A stretch of DNA of 64,000 nucleotides from Shinella lacus (GTDB lineage: Bacteria; Pseudomonadota; Alphaproteobacteria; Rhizobiales; Rhizobiaceae), in NCBI RefSeq assembly GCF_010994755.1, contig NZ_WHSB02000005.1, forward strand, positions 157,281 through 221,280. Direction: 5' to 3'. The notes under the pieces are model-generated. The model made no database searches and was not told the DNA's origin. It saw only the letters and a program-made list of their open reading frames with translations. Within the stretch, counting starts at the first letter, position 1. Every line of letters begins with the position of its first letter. The position numbers and the translations under genes are program-made. This document shows, one piece after another, positions 63,688 through 64,000 of this stretch.

Positions 63688-63945
63688 ATGGGACTGAAGA
63701 CTATAACCCCCAGTGTTTCGAAGGCAGACCTTGCGCATCTCGGCGCAGGTGAGGTCGGCTATATCCGCAAGATGAAGGCGGACGAAGTGTCGCGCGTCTT
63801 CCCGGAAGCCCCGGAAATCGATCCGAGCCTCGACCTCTGGGCGCTGTTCGGCGCCGACGGCACGCCGATCCTCTTGACCGACAACCGTTCGAGCACCTTC
63901 TACAAGGCGGCCGAGGACGACCTGCGCACCGTCAGCCTGCACTGA
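63688..63945 (+). CDS. DUF1150 family protein
   Basis: An 85-residue protein typical of DUF1150: AGEVGYIRKMKADEV (near 19-33), DLWALFGADGTPILLTDNRSSTFYKAAED (short segments 49-77). Function unknown; the family is found next to small heat-shock genes in rhizobia. The ATG at 63688 has GGAGG at the right distance; the in-frame ATG at 63676 is less likely. Confidence 0.9.
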   Translation: MGLKTITPSVSKADLAHLGAGEVGYIRKMKADEVSRVFPEAPEIDPSLDLWALFGADGTPILLTDNRSSTFYKAAEDDLRTVSLH

Positions 63946-63957
63946 TACCGGATTGAA

Positions 63958-63983
63958 ACCTTCCGTCAGGACCGACGGAAGGT
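63958..63983. terminator. Hairpin after the DUF1150 gene
   Basis: ACCTTCCGTC (63958-63967) pairs perfectly with GACGGAAGGT (63974-63983), 13 bases after the stop. There is no T run before the window ends, so it may be a terminator or a stabilising hairpin. Confidence 0.5.
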
Positions 63984-64000
63984 GAGATAGGCCGACCCTC

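Noticed and set aside
1-64000. Mobile elements, prophage, CRISPR arrays, rRNA or toxin-antitoxin pairs
   Set aside because: No transposase, integrase, direct-repeat array, rRNA sequence or small gene pair of these kinds was recognised.

Overview
The window is a gene-dense, high-GC stretch of chromosome from an alphaproteobacterium of the order Hyphomicrobiales, most likely a member of the Rhizobiaceae (Ensifer/Rhizobium/Shinella-like). The grounds are the gene orders phoR-pstSCAB-phoU-phoB / gcrA / argD-argF, rpmH-rnpA-yidC-engB-argB and dapD-dapE-truA-fmt-def-rmuC-rbsK, the presence of GcrA and DUF1150, and intergenic palindromes of the type scattered through rhizobial genomes. No sequence search could be run. 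The genus is an inference, and product names rest on recognition of protein motifs.

Layout. 1-1.6 kb: argF (cut by the window edge) and argD, transcribed leftward, with a hairpin-bearing leader. 1.6-2.6 kb: the cell-cycle regulator gcrA with seven GANTC sites and a CtrA-like site in front. 2.7-10.5 kb: the phosphate block phoR, pstSCAB, phoU, phoB with a Pho box before pstS, then ppk2 (polyphosphate). 11.5-18.5 kb: mixed genes (a membrane-anchored hypothetical, nitronate monooxygenase, tRNA-Thr, a DUF3095 cyclase-like protein, an acyltransferase, an AI-2E-type permease). 18.7-25.8 kb: acyl-CoA ligase, pgi, a glycosyltransferase, a fructokinase, pyrE, DoxX. 26-30.7 kb: a signalling group of a Crp/Fnr regulator, a CHASE2-adenylate cyclase and a FecR-domain protein, followed by a Sel1-repeat protein. 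30.7-36.9 kb: hydroxyproline epimerase-type protein, a metallophosphoesterase, a repeat-containing secreted protein, a lipoprotein hydrolase, a GntR regulator, an FkbM methyltransferase, tRNA-Arg. 37-40.7 kb: an orphan histidine kinase and a chemoreceptor. 41.1-47.2 kb: rpmH-rnpA-yidC, an EamA permease, engB, an orphan anti-sigma factor, argB. 47.2-58.9 kb: a DMT permease, a HAD nucleotidase, an eight-loop EF-hand protein, a LOG-family protein, lysine biosynthesis (dapD, dapE), truA, fmt, def, rmuC, rbsK. 59-64 kb: a second chemoreceptor, a nucleoside hydrolase with a small partner gene, Hsp20 and DUF1150.

The clearest working units are phosphate sensing and uptake (PhoR/PhoB/PhoU/PstSCAB, with PPK2 alongside), arginine synthesis (argB, argD, argF), ribosome and membrane biogenesis (rpmH, rnpA, yidC, engB) and protein maturation (def, fmt). 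I see no transposase, integrase, phage gene, CRISPR array or rRNA. This is mostly vertically inherited core chromosome, and I did not find a clear-cut new system. The points most worth a second look are the methylation-site cluster before gcrA, shared operator-like sequences before unrelated metabolic genes, an EF-hand protein built by duplication of a four-loop unit, a repeat family that supplies stop codons to neighbouring genes, and the Crp/cyclase/FecR group.
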